From NCBI GenBank assembly GCA_910583795.1, contig CAJTZQ010000046.1:1-28331 (forward strand): 28,331 bases of DNA, written 5' to 3'. The DNA comes from an uncultured Muribaculaceae bacterium. GTDB taxonomy: Bacteria > Bacteroidota > Bacteroidia > Bacteroidales > Muribaculaceae. The notes beneath the pieces were generated by a model. That model worked only from the letters and a program-made list of their open reading frames with translations, searched no databases and was not told the origin of the DNA. The position numbers were made by a program, and so were the translations under genes. Shown piece by piece: positions 14,698 through 22,350 of the stretch; within the stretch, counting starts at the first letter, position 1, and every line of letters begins with the position of its first letter.

Positions 14698-15651
14698 TTA
14701 ATGCTGTTTGTCAGGAAACAGAAATAGTCGACCGTTTTGAAGCACAAGGGATCCTTTTTTTAGTTTCCATATTTTTTTGTCAGGCTTGTCTGCGTGAATT
14801 GCACTTATAACTTCGGAAGCAGTTGTGGTGAAAGGCATCAGAGGCTCAATATATCTTCTGACAAGAAGTTCCGGATCAGGGAAATTAATTATTGAGGTAG
14901 TTGAGAGGGGTTCCCCCTCTTTAGGAAGATTATCCAATACCATTTTTTGCACAACCTTATTTTCACTTCTTATTATAGCAATTGATCTGTCGAGCGCCTT
15001 GTCAAACCCTGACCATCTTTCACGCAACATAGGGAAAATCTCGTTGCGTAGATAATTCCGTCTGTAGTCGCTTGATAGATTTGATGAATCTGTTATAAAT
15101 TTCAAATTTTTGCTTTCAAGATATTTCTCTATTTCCTTACGATGGAAATTAAGAAGCGGGCGCCAGACCTTGCCTGTGTCGGGCAGCATTCCTTTAAGCC
15201 CAGAGGTGCCTGATCCTCTCATGAGGTTGAGAAATAGTGTTTCTATATTGTCGTCGGCATTATGTCCCGTGACTATTCTATCTGCATGAAGTTCTTCGGC
15301 AGTTCTATAAAACCATTCATACCTAAGGGTTCTACAAGCCATTTCCGTTGAGACTCCTTTGTTGTCTGCCATATATTTCTCAACATCGAAATCTTTGACA
15401 ATCACCCTTACGCCCAAAGAGTTGCATATATTTTCTACGTGATGCTGGTCGCGCATACTCTCTTCTCCCCTAAGATGAAAGTTGCAATGCAATGCAGTCA
15501 GCTTTGCCCTGGTGGCGCATAACCCACAAAGTAGGGCAACACTGTCGGCACCTCCGCTGACAGTGACAATCAGGTTTGAGAAATTATTTTCGGCTACGGC
15601 TCTCCGAAAATATATTTCAATAAGATTTAACTTTTCTTTTGATGAAGACAT
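14698..15651 (-). CDS. tilS: tRNA(Ile)-lysidine synthetase, short form
   Basis: TilS adds lysine to C34 of the CAU tRNA-Ile so that it reads AUA. The 317-residue protein has the PP-loop SGGADS (residues 32-37), the HCNFHLRGEESMRD motif, TGHNADDNIETLFLNLMRGSG and PLLNFHRKEIEKYL, all hallmarks of the catalytic N-terminal domain. It ends shortly after KIWKLKKGSLVLQNGRLFLF, where longer relatives (430-470 residues) go on into a C-terminal tRNA-binding domain. No continuation of that domain is seen in any frame downstream, so this is a shortened but probably active version, as in Aquifex (about 310 residues). It is divergent from the rubrerythrin gene. Confidence 0.93.
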   Translation of the reverse strand: MSSSKEKLNLIEIYFRRAVAENNFSNLIVTVSGGADSVALLCGLCATRAKLTALHCNFHLRGEESMRDQHHVENICNSLGVRVIVKDFDVEKYMADNKGVSTEMACRTLRYEWFYRTAEELHADRIVTGHNADDNIETLFLNLMRGSGTSGLKGMLPDTGKVWRPLLNFHRKEIEKYLESKNLKFITDSSNLSSDYRRNYLRNEIFPMLRERWSGFDKALDRSIAIIRSENKVVQKMVLDNLPKEGEPLSTTSIINFPDPELLVRRYIEPLMPFTTTASEVISAIHADKPDKKIWKLKKGSLVLQNGRLFLFPDKQH

Positions 15652-15675
15652 GGTGCGAAATTAAAAAAAAAATCC

Positions 15676-15683
15676 TAACTTTG
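15676..15683 (+). promoter_or_regulatory. -7 element upstream of rubrerythrin
   Basis: TAACTTTG matches TAnnTTTG exactly and lies 59 bases before the rubrerythrin ATG. The -33 region (around 15652) does not show TTTG, but the sequence between is an A-tract. Confidence 0.55.
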
Positions 15684-15742
15684 TATATCTCTAAAGAGAA
15701 AATAAAGATACAAACACCTAAATAACTAAAATAACTCAAATT

Positions 15743-16297
15743 ATGGCAAAAGAATGGATTTGCACCATCTGCGGATACGTTGCAGAGGGTGAAGAGGCTC
15801 CTGCAAAATGTCCTCAGTGTGGCGCTCCCGCTTCAAAATTCAAAGAACTTGATCAGACAGCACTTCTTAAGTTTGTCACAGAGCACGAAATCGGCGTGGC
15901 TAAAGACTGCGACGAGGAAATGAAGAAAGATCTCAACAACCATTTCGTTGGTGAGTGTACTGAAGTGGGCATGTATCTTGCAATGTCACGCCAGGCTGAT
16001 CGTGAGGGTTATCCCGAAGTTGCCGAAGCTTTCAAGCGCTATGCTTGGGAAGAAGCAGAGCACGCGGCTAAATTCGCTGAGCTTCTCGGTGAAATGGTTT
16101 GGGATACCAAGACTAATCTCGAAAAGCGTATGCACGCTGAAGCAGGTGCAAATGCCGACAAGATGCGTATTGCTAAGAATGCTAAGGCTCAGAACCTTGA
16201 CGCTATTCACGACACAGTTCATGAGATGGCTAAGGACGAGGCTCGTCACGGACAGGGCTTTGCCGGTCTTTACAACCGTTATTTCGGCAAGAAGTAA
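15743..16297 (+). CDS. Reverse rubrerythrin (N-terminal rubredoxin domain)
   Basis: This is a peroxide-reducing non-haem iron protein of anaerobes. The 184-residue protein begins with a rubredoxin-like iron site (C7, C10, C23, C26), followed by a ferritin-like four-helix bundle (about 45-180). The bundle carries the diiron ligands, including EEAEH and DEARH motifs. The domain order is the reverse of classic rubrerythrin, in which rubredoxin is C-terminal. It reduces hydrogen peroxide with electrons from NADH via partner proteins and protects oxygen-sensitive enzymes; the adjacent [FeFe]-hydrogenase genes are an obvious example of such enzymes. It is transcribed alone, from its own promoter to its own terminator. 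Confidence 0.95.
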   Translation: MAKEWICTICGYVAEGEEAPAKCPQCGAPASKFKELDQTALLKFVTEHEIGVAKDCDEEMKKDLNNHFVGECTEVGMYLAMSRQADREGYPEVAEAFKRYAWEEAEHAAKFAELLGEMVWDTKTNLEKRMHAEAGANADKMRIAKNAKAQNLDAIHDTVHEMAKDEARHGQGFAGLYNRYFGKK

Positions 16298-16320
16298 AGA
16301 AGTATTTTAAGATAACAATG

Positions 16321-16360
16321 ATACGCGAGACACTTTCAAAGCTGTCTCGCGTATTGTTTT
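16321..16360 (+). terminator. Intrinsic terminator of rubrerythrin
   Basis: ATACGCGAGACA (16321-16332) pairs with TGTCTCGCGTAT (16343-16354) over a 10-base loop, and TGTTTT follows. Further CAAT/ATTG pairing extends the stem across one unpaired base. It lies between the convergent rubrerythrin and hydF genes and might also stop the hydrogenase transcript, although the T-run on that side is poor. Confidence 0.85.
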
Positions 16361-17505
16361 CAGTATGTCACTTTGTCAAGTATACCTTTTAAATGAGCGA
16401 TTGCGACACCATAATTGGTCATTGCCACATTTGCTTCCTGCGCTTTTCTTATACGACTCATTACCATTTTACGGTTGAACATGCAACTTCCGCAATGGAT
16501 AATTAGGTCATATCCGGCGAGTTTTTCCGGAAAATCTTTACCTGATACGATCTCTACCTTGATGTCGTCACCAAATTTTTTCTTTAGCATAGCAGGTATT
16601 TTCACCCGTCCTATGTCTTCCGAGGCTGGTGAATGTGTGCATGCTTCCGCTATCAATACTTTGCTATTGCTATTCAGATCAGCCATCTTTTTAGCTCCTG
16701 CCACGAAATAATCTATGTCGCCTTTATATGCAGCCATAAGGATGGAGAAAGATGTCAGTTTGACACCTGAAGGTATATGCCGCTCAACAAAATCGAATGC
16801 TTGGGAATCTGTGATCACAAGATCGGGAACCGTTTTCAATTTCGATAATGCAATTTCAAGATTATCAGGGGTGGTGGTCACTGCTAAGCAGCCTCGATCG
16901 AGTAATGACCTGATCGTTTGCGATTGAGGGAGGATAAGCCTACCTTTTGGGGCTTGCTTGTCTTGAGGCATCACAAGTAAGACTGTATCTCCGGTATTTA
17001 CCAATGTTCCCAATAAATCCCGTGAAGCGAAATCGGAAGGTATTGCCCGGATTATAGCATCTATAAGACTCTCTTTACCCTCACTATGGAGCGCATTCAC
17101 ATACACATCGGCATTATCGACATGGCGAATATCACTTTTGTTTGCCACCTTGACAAAAGGTAAACCTTTGTTTTTTAATATTGAAATCCATTCAGACTCC
17201 ACTTCCGGGTTTTCACCTATAAGCAGCAGTGCAAGGTTTGCCGAATCAAGAGCTTTTATGCTTAATTCCACCCGTTTTTCTCCAAGCAGGGACGTGTCGT
17301 CAAATCCGGCTGTATCTACAAGAACCGATGCTCCTAAATTGGGTAATTCCATAGCGTGTCTTACCGGATCGGTGGTGGTGCCTGATATATCCGATACCAG
17401 CGACACTTTTTGATTAGCGATCATGTTTATCAGCGAAGACTTGCCGGAATTGCATGCGCCTAAAATTATGATGTTAAGTCTTTCAGATTGTGGAGTTTTG
17501 TTCAT
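16360..17505 (-). CDS. hydF: [FeFe]-hydrogenase maturation GTPase HydF
   Basis: HydF is the scaffold on which the diiron subcluster is assembled before transfer to the hydrogenase. The 381-residue protein has an N-terminal GTPase domain with Walker A GACNSGKS (16-23), the DTAGFDD switch and NKSD. A dimerization domain and a C-terminal cluster-binding domain follow. The iron-sulfur ligands appear as CTH (in EACTHSPASED) and HCGSC near the end, matching the C-x-H ... H-C-x2-C pattern of HydF. It is the fourth gene of the hydrogenase operon, three bases after hydG. Confidence 0.96.
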   Translation of the reverse strand: MNKTPQSERLNIIILGACNSGKSSLINMIANQKVSLVSDISGTTTDPVRHAMELPNLGASVLVDTAGFDDTSLLGEKRVELSIKALDSANLALLLIGENPEVESEWISILKNKGLPFVKVANKSDIRHVDNADVYVNALHSEGKESLIDAIIRAIPSDFASRDLLGTLVNTGDTVLLVMPQDKQAPKGRLILPQSQTIRSLLDRGCLAVTTTPDNLEIALSKLKTVPDLVITDSQAFDFVERHIPSGVKLTSFSILMAAYKGDIDYFVAGAKKMADLNSNSKVLIAEACTHSPASEDIGRVKIPAMLKKKFGDDIKVEIVSGKDFPEKLAGYDLIIHCGSCMFNRKMVMSRIRKAQEANVAMTNYGVAIAHLKGILDKVTY

Positions 17506-17508
17506 ATC

Positions 17509-18927
17509 TCAAAAATTAAAATCCCTTTCGCCTTTATCAATTCTTGAAAGATATTCTATCGTCAATGATTTAATTTTCTCGTGAGGAATCTCTTTTACTT
17601 GGTTCTCAATGAGCTTCAATCCCTTTTTGAGAGTAGTTGCTGAAGCATAATCTCTAAGATATTCAGCTAAAGTCAGCAATGCGTTAGGGGCGCAGCAATT
17701 GGCTATCTGTCCATTCTTGACGAGCGACATGAATCGGTCGCCGGTTCTTCCCTGTCGATAACATGCAGTGCAAAAACTTGGAATGTGGTTGGTGGATATG
17801 AGCCAGTCGACAACTTCATCAAGACTACGATTGTCGGAAATGTCAAACTGGGCTGAACTGTTTCCCTCAGGATTATTATCAGCATATCCTCCGACCGAAG
17901 TCTTTGAGCCACCGCTTATTTGAGAAATTCCAAGATCTAAGACTTTGGCTCTCACGGCCGGGCTTTCGCGCGTAGAGATAATGAGTCCTGTGTAAGGCAC
18001 GGCGAGCCTCAGAATGGCAACGATACGGCAGAAGAGATCATCGCTGATTGAATCAGGGAAATCATCTGTAGAGATATCGTCGGCAGGGCATATACGAGGT
18101 ACGCTTATGGTGTGAGGACCCACACCATAACATGCTTCAAGATGTTCTGCATGCATAAGGAGCCCTATAAAGTCGTAACGGTAAGTGTTTAGTCCATAAA
18201 GCACTCCGAGTCCGACATCGTCTATTCCTCCGAGCATTGCTCGATCCATAGCTTCTGTATGCCAGGAGTAGTTGCTTTTAGGACCGTTTGGATGAAGACG
18301 TTCATAATTTTCTTTGTTATACGTCTCCTGGAATAAAATATATGTACCGATTTTTGCATCGTGCAATCGTCGGTAGTTTTCTATAGTTGTTGCCGCTATA
18401 TTGACATTGACGCGTCTGATTGCTCCATTGCGATGCTTCACTGAATAGATTGTCTCTATGGATTCGAGTATGTATTCAAGAGGATTGTTGCGTGGATCCT
18501 CTCCTGCCTCAATGGCAAGACGCTTATGCCCCATGTCTTGCAGGGCGATTACTTCACGACGTATTTGTTCCTGGGTAAGTTTAATTCTTGGAATAGTCTT
18601 GTTCTTAAGATGATAAGGACAATATACACATCCGTTGACACAGTAATTGGAAAGGTATAATGGAGCAAACATTACGATACGGTTCCCATAAAATCTGTGT
18701 TTGATTTCGTTGGCTATCCTGAAAATCTTGCCTATGATTTCCGGATTATCGCATTGAAGAAGAGTGGCTGCCTCACGATGTGAGAGTCCCTTCGCCATTG
18801 AGGCTTTTTCAAGAAGAGAGTTTACGTAATCGATGTCTGCAGATTTTTCAGCTGCAGATTTAATAGAATCGAGTATCTCGTTGTGGTCGATAAACTCGGT
18901 TGCTATATTGGAACTTGGATTATACAT
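17509..18927 (-). CDS. hydG: [FeFe]-hydrogenase maturase HydG (tyrosine lyase)
   Basis: HydG is a radical SAM enzyme that splits tyrosine into p-cresol, CO and cyanide and builds an iron-CO-CN synthon for the H-cluster. The 472-residue protein carries the radical SAM triad C96-x3-C100-x2-C103 and the second, C-terminal cluster C386-x2-C389-x22-C412, which distinguishes HydG from the related ThiH. The ATG at 18927 (MYNPSSNIATEF) overlaps the end of hydE by 8 bases. The longer frame up to 18975 is not supported by family length. Complete motifs suggest that it is functional. Confidence 0.96.
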   Translation of the reverse strand: MYNPSSNIATEFIDHNEILDSIKSAAEKSADIDYVNSLLEKASMAKGLSHREAATLLQCDNPEIIGKIFRIANEIKHRFYGNRIVMFAPLYLSNYCVNGCVYCPYHLKNKTIPRIKLTQEQIRREVIALQDMGHKRLAIEAGEDPRNNPLEYILESIETIYSVKHRNGAIRRVNVNIAATTIENYRRLHDAKIGTYILFQETYNKENYERLHPNGPKSNYSWHTEAMDRAMLGGIDDVGLGVLYGLNTYRYDFIGLLMHAEHLEACYGVGPHTISVPRICPADDISTDDFPDSISDDLFCRIVAILRLAVPYTGLIISTRESPAVRAKVLDLGISQISGGSKTSVGGYADNNPEGNSSAQFDISDNRSLDEVVDWLISTNHIPSFCTACYRQGRTGDRFMSLVKNGQIANCCAPNALLTLAEYLRDYASATTLKKGLKLIENQVKEIPHEKIKSLTIEYLSRIDKGERDFNF

Positions 18928-19969
18928 CAGAATAGTCTCCTTTTTCAGTTGTGATGTAAAGATTGTTTTTTGCAAGTTGTGAGGAAAGTGTCGCCAGACC
19001 TTCTGCGGATTCTGCCCCGAAAGCCGATTTGTTGTCGTATAGAGAATAATGGTTTCTAAGATCAGGCGGTGAAAGGTTGGGCATCACCGCGTTGGCTCCT
19101 GCAAGCAATCCGAGACATCTTCCGTTTTCGTGTAAAGTTGCGAGAGCTGTGGTAGATGGTATGTGAACATGTGGAAACATCAATCTAAGAATTGATATAA
19201 TTCTCAAAGTCAGTTCAAGATTTCCTGCCCGGAAAGATGCGAAAGGTGTTGCTGAATGCGGTATAAACGGACCGATTCCTATCATTTCCGGTTTAAGATT
19301 TTTCATAAATAAAAGATCATCGGCGATATTGTCGAGAGTCTGATATGGAGATCCGACCATTATTCCTGTACCTGTCTGATATCCCAGCCTTTTAAGGGTG
19401 TGAAGGCATCGTAGTCTGTTGTCTCTTGACATTTCGTCCGGATGTAGCCTTGAATAGTGAGCCGGATTGATTGTTTCATGTCTAAGTAAATATCGTGTGG
19501 CGCCTGCGTCCCGGAAAAGTTTAAGCGATCGGTCGTCCCATTCTCCAAGCGACAGGGTGATAGCCGAGTCTGAGTAGCGGTCATGAATATTTGAAACCAG
19601 ATTTGCTATATGTTCGGCTGAAATTGCCGGGTTTTCTCCACCCTGCAGCACGAATGTGCGGAAACCAAGGGCATGCCCTATATCGCAACATTCAAGAATT
19701 GCATCGGCGGAGAGGGTATAGCGGTGTAGATTTCTGTTATCTTTCCTCAGTCCGCAATAAAGACAATTGTTGCGACAGACATTGGTGATTTCAATGAGTC
19801 CGCGTATCCTTACCGTTCGTCCGAATATTCTGTCAGTAACTTCCCGGGCACGTTGTTTAAGATATAAGGCTTCGTCAGGCAAGATATCTCCTGACAAAAG
19901 CCTTAAAAATTCAGAATGTTCGAGAGTTTTATTTTGCTCGAGCTTATCTATGAGTTCAAATTGGTTCAA
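18920..19969 (-). CDS. hydE: [FeFe]-hydrogenase maturase HydE, TTG start
   Basis: HydE is a radical SAM enzyme that acts on the HydG product during assembly of the diiron site. From TTG at 19969 the protein has 349 residues, nearly the same as characterized HydE proteins, with the cluster motif C65-x3-C69-x2-C72 in TNVCRNNCLYCGLR. No ATG occurs at a sensible place. The only upstream ATGs (20056, 20068) would add about 30 residues that lie inside the hydrogenase gene. The TTG overlaps the hydrogenase stop as TTGA (19966-19969), parallel to the ATGA overlaps elsewhere in the window. The SAM-binding region and the TGTGIMVGSPYQT segment support HydE over the related BioB or PylB. Confidence 0.92.
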   Translation of the reverse strand: MNQFELIDKLEQNKTLEHSEFLRLLSGDILPDEALYLKQRAREVTDRIFGRTVRIRGLIEITNVCRNNCLYCGLRKDNRNLHRYTLSADAILECCDIGHALGFRTFVLQGGENPAISAEHIANLVSNIHDRYSDSAITLSLGEWDDRSLKLFRDAGATRYLLRHETINPAHYSRLHPDEMSRDNRLRCLHTLKRLGYQTGTGIMVGSPYQTLDNIADDLLFMKNLKPEMIGIGPFIPHSATPFASFRAGNLELTLRIISILRLMFPHVHIPSTTALATLHENGRCLGLLAGANAVMPNLSPPDLRNHYSLYDNKSAFGAESAEGLATLSSQLAKNNLYITTEKGDYSDV

Positions 19970-21438
19970 TATGTCTTCAGTTGTTTTTTGAGTTCTTTGT
20001 CGAAGCGCCGTTTTCCCTCGGTACCCACTGTGGCGGAACTGGGCCCTGTGATACATCCCCCTTCGCATGCCATGACCTCTATAAATCTTCCAGGAGCTTT
20101 TTTCATTTTGGCAAAAGAAGAAAGGAGGGCTATGTTTCTCTTGTCGAGATTGGCAATACTTATGTCGTTAATCTCCTTGAGTCTCTTTTCATCAAGCTTG
20201 AGATAAGATTTTACGGCACCGGCTACTCCTCCGGCGACTGCAAATCCATGAGCCTCTCTTACTGCTACGAAAGAAGGTATCTGAGGTTCCGTCTGTGGAA
20301 TCTGCAGCTCGTAAGCGTCAAATATGGAGGCTATTTCTTCGAACGTCATGACGAAGTCCACAAGGTTATGTCGTCTTGCCTCTTTTCGCTTTGCCACGCA
20401 AGGTCCTACAAACACAATTTTTGCATCCGGATGTTGTTCTTTAACTGTTTTTGCAGTGTAATACATTGGAGATCCGGTTGAGGATATGAACGGCTTTATT
20501 TCAGGAATATGTTTCTCGGCAAGTTCGATATATGCAGGGCAACATGATGTAGTCATAAACGGTTGTCCTTCCTCAAGTTTTTCAAGTAGCTCTTCCGCTT
20601 CGTTCTTTACTGTGTCCATAGCTCCCTGTGCCACCTCTACAGCACGGTCAAAACCTATATGCCGGAACGCTCCATAAACGTTTTCAGGAGCGGCGTCAAA
20701 TTGCCCCAATATGGAAGGAGCGACAATTGCAATCACCTTTTCTCCACGCTTAATTGCATTAAGAACGTCGAATGCCTGAGATATTTCAAAAATTGCTCCA
20801 AATGGACATGCATTCATACATTTGCCGCAATAAATGCACTTCGATTCGTCGATATGCTCAATACCTTGTTCGTCTTTGGAGATGGCTTTCACGGGGCAAG
20901 CCTCTTCACAAGGCACGGGGATGTAGACGATGGCATGATAGGGGCAACTTTTATGGCAGATGCCACAGCTTATGCATTTATCGTGATCGATTTTTGCTTT
21001 GCCCGTATCTGAATCAAGATGAACAGCTCCTTTGGGGCAATTATGTATGCAACTGCGTGCCACACATCCGCGACACAATGATGTCACTTCATAGTTAGTA
21101 TGCACGCAAGAGGAACATGCCTCGTCAATCACACACATAATATTATTTTTCACATCCTGGGGTCCTTTTCTGTCGAGTGCCAATCTGACATATTCCGATA
21201 GCGGAGTCAATTCATCGGTTTCGTCACTCATGTCAAGTCCGAGCAGAGGAAGTGATTTGTACCGCCACACTGCGCGTTCTTTATGTATGCAACAACGTCC
21301 GGGATGTTTGGAACCTTTAGGACTCAGTTTAATGGGTAGCCTGTCGATTTTTTCTTCAAGAGATCCTTCTTTCCAAAGCTTGACAAGTTCGGTTAGCAAG
21401 CGATGGCGAACAATCATGATGTTGTTTTTTATAGCCAT
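19966..21438 (-). CDS. [FeFe]-hydrogenase catalytic subunit, group-B-like
   Basis: This 490-residue protein interconverts protons and H2 with ferredoxin electrons. Residues 1-105 form an N-terminal region with a CC pair (49-50) that I cannot assign. A cysteine-rich relay follows (C122-C134, C155-C165, C177-C181, C201-C211). The H-cluster domain starts near 235. Its motifs are L1 TSCCPAY (C299 proton-transfer position, C300 ligand), L2 VGPCVAK (C347) and L3 EVMACEGGC (C458, C462). All four cluster cysteines are present. L2 has G in place of the usual M before PC, and L3 continues ITGPSS instead of GGGQP, which points to the group B type common in gut Bacteroidetes and Clostridia. It is first in the operon with hydE, hydG and hydF. 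Confidence 0.93.
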   Translation of the reverse strand: MAIKNNIMIVRHRLLTELVKLWKEGSLEEKIDRLPIKLSPKGSKHPGRCCIHKERAVWRYKSLPLLGLDMSDETDELTPLSEYVRLALDRKGPQDVKNNIMCVIDEACSSCVHTNYEVTSLCRGCVARSCIHNCPKGAVHLDSDTGKAKIDHDKCISCGICHKSCPYHAIVYIPVPCEEACPVKAISKDEQGIEHIDESKCIYCGKCMNACPFGAIFEISQAFDVLNAIKRGEKVIAIVAPSILGQFDAAPENVYGAFRHIGFDRAVEVAQGAMDTVKNEAEELLEKLEEGQPFMTTSCCPAYIELAEKHIPEIKPFISSTGSPMYYTAKTVKEQHPDAKIVFVGPCVAKRKEARRHNLVDFVMTFEEIASIFDAYELQIPQTEPQIPSFVAVREAHGFAVAGGVAGAVKSYLKLDEKRLKEINDISIANLDKRNIALLSSFAKMKKAPGRFIEVMACEGGCITGPSSATVGTEGKRRFDKELKKQLKTY

Positions 21439-21470
21439 AAGATTGAATGAATGGTCAAAAGGTTAGCGGA

Positions 21471-21502
21471 TGCAAAATTACATACAATTTTGTAATTTTG
21501 CA
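21471..21502. promoter_or_regulatory. Promoter/operator-like palindrome upstream of the hydrogenase operon
   Basis: TGCAAAATTACA (21471-21482) and TGTAATTTTGCA (21491-21502) are perfect inverted repeats separated by 8 bases. On the minus strand the near arm contains TAATTTTG (21480-21473), a match to the -7 element, 35 bases before the hydrogenase ATG. A TTTG lies 22 bases further upstream, slightly more than the usual 20. A regulator binding the palindrome would cover the promoter. Confidence 0.55.
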
Positions 21503-21590
21503 CAAATTTTTACAAATAATTTAAATTTTGGTAATTAAGATAGCCGTCCGAACTGGGTGATAAAGGTGAAATTATGGATTTTTGATAATA

Positions 21591-22304
21591 TTACGATTGT
21601 TTTAAACGTGAGAGGAATTCATCTTTTTTTGATTCCGACACGGGTATGTAGGTCTTCCCGAAGACGATTCTGTTTCTCTCCACCACTTCAATCTGATTTA
21701 GATTGACAATAAATGAACGATGCACGCGCATAAACTTGTCGGACGGCAGTATCTCTTCCAGCTCACTCAGACTCATCAGACTGCTCACCGGCTCGCCTTC
21801 GGAGCGATAGAATATTACTCTGTCTTTCTGCACTTCTATATATTTGATTGTATCGAGTTTCATTTGCACAAGTCTGTAGTCTGCCCTGACTGTAAGCATT
21901 TCAGGAGATGACTTGGATGAGGATTCATATGCCTTGCGCATTGCCTGCCATTCGAATGCTTTCCCTACGGATTTAACAAACTCTTGGTAGCTAACAGGTT
22001 TAAGTAGATAATCAAGAGCGTTGACCTTAAATCCTTGTAGTGCATAATTCTCATATGCCGTAATGTAAATAATTCGGGTCTGTGAGGGTATAAGGGCTGC
22101 AAATTCGATTCCGTTCAGGGTTGGCATATTGATGTCGAGAAATACCAGGTCGATATTGCCTCCGAGTACGGTTTTTACAGCCTCTGCCGCAGATTCAAAA
22201 CAACCTTCAAGTGATATTCCAGGTGTCTTGTCGACATAGCTTTTTATCAATTCTCGCGCGAGAGGTTCGTCATCTATGATCACACACTTTAAAATTCGGT
22301 CCAT
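21591..22304 (-). CDS. LytTR-family response regulator
   Basis: This is a 237-residue two-component response regulator. The receiver domain (1 to about 120) has the acidic pair D11-D12, the phosphoacceptor D57 in LVFLDINMP and the conserved K102. The LytTR DNA-binding domain covers about 140-237 (with MRVHRSFIVNLNQIEVV). It probably binds direct repeats upstream of target genes. It follows the histidine kinase gene by 46 bases and is the last gene of the efflux operon. No terminator hairpin is evident after it. Confidence 0.93.
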   Translation of the reverse strand: MDRILKCVIIDDEPLARELIKSYVDKTPGISLEGCFESAAEAVKTVLGGNIDLVFLDINMPTLNGIEFAALIPSQTRIIYITAYENYALQGFKVNALDYLLKPVSYQEFVKSVGKAFEWQAMRKAYESSSKSSPEMLTVRADYRLVQMKLDTIKYIEVQKDRVIFYRSEGEPVSSLMSLSELEEILPSDKFMRVHRSFIVNLNQIEVVERNRIVFGKTYIPVSESKKDEFLSRLKQS

Positions 22305-22350
22305 ATTATAAAAATAATCGATTAAATCTTGTCAGACTGGGGGGTCTTTA

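Noticed and set aside
20056..20068. ATG starts for hydE inside the hydrogenase gene
   Set aside because: They would add about 30 arginine-rich residues not found in HydE; the TTG at 19969 fits family length.
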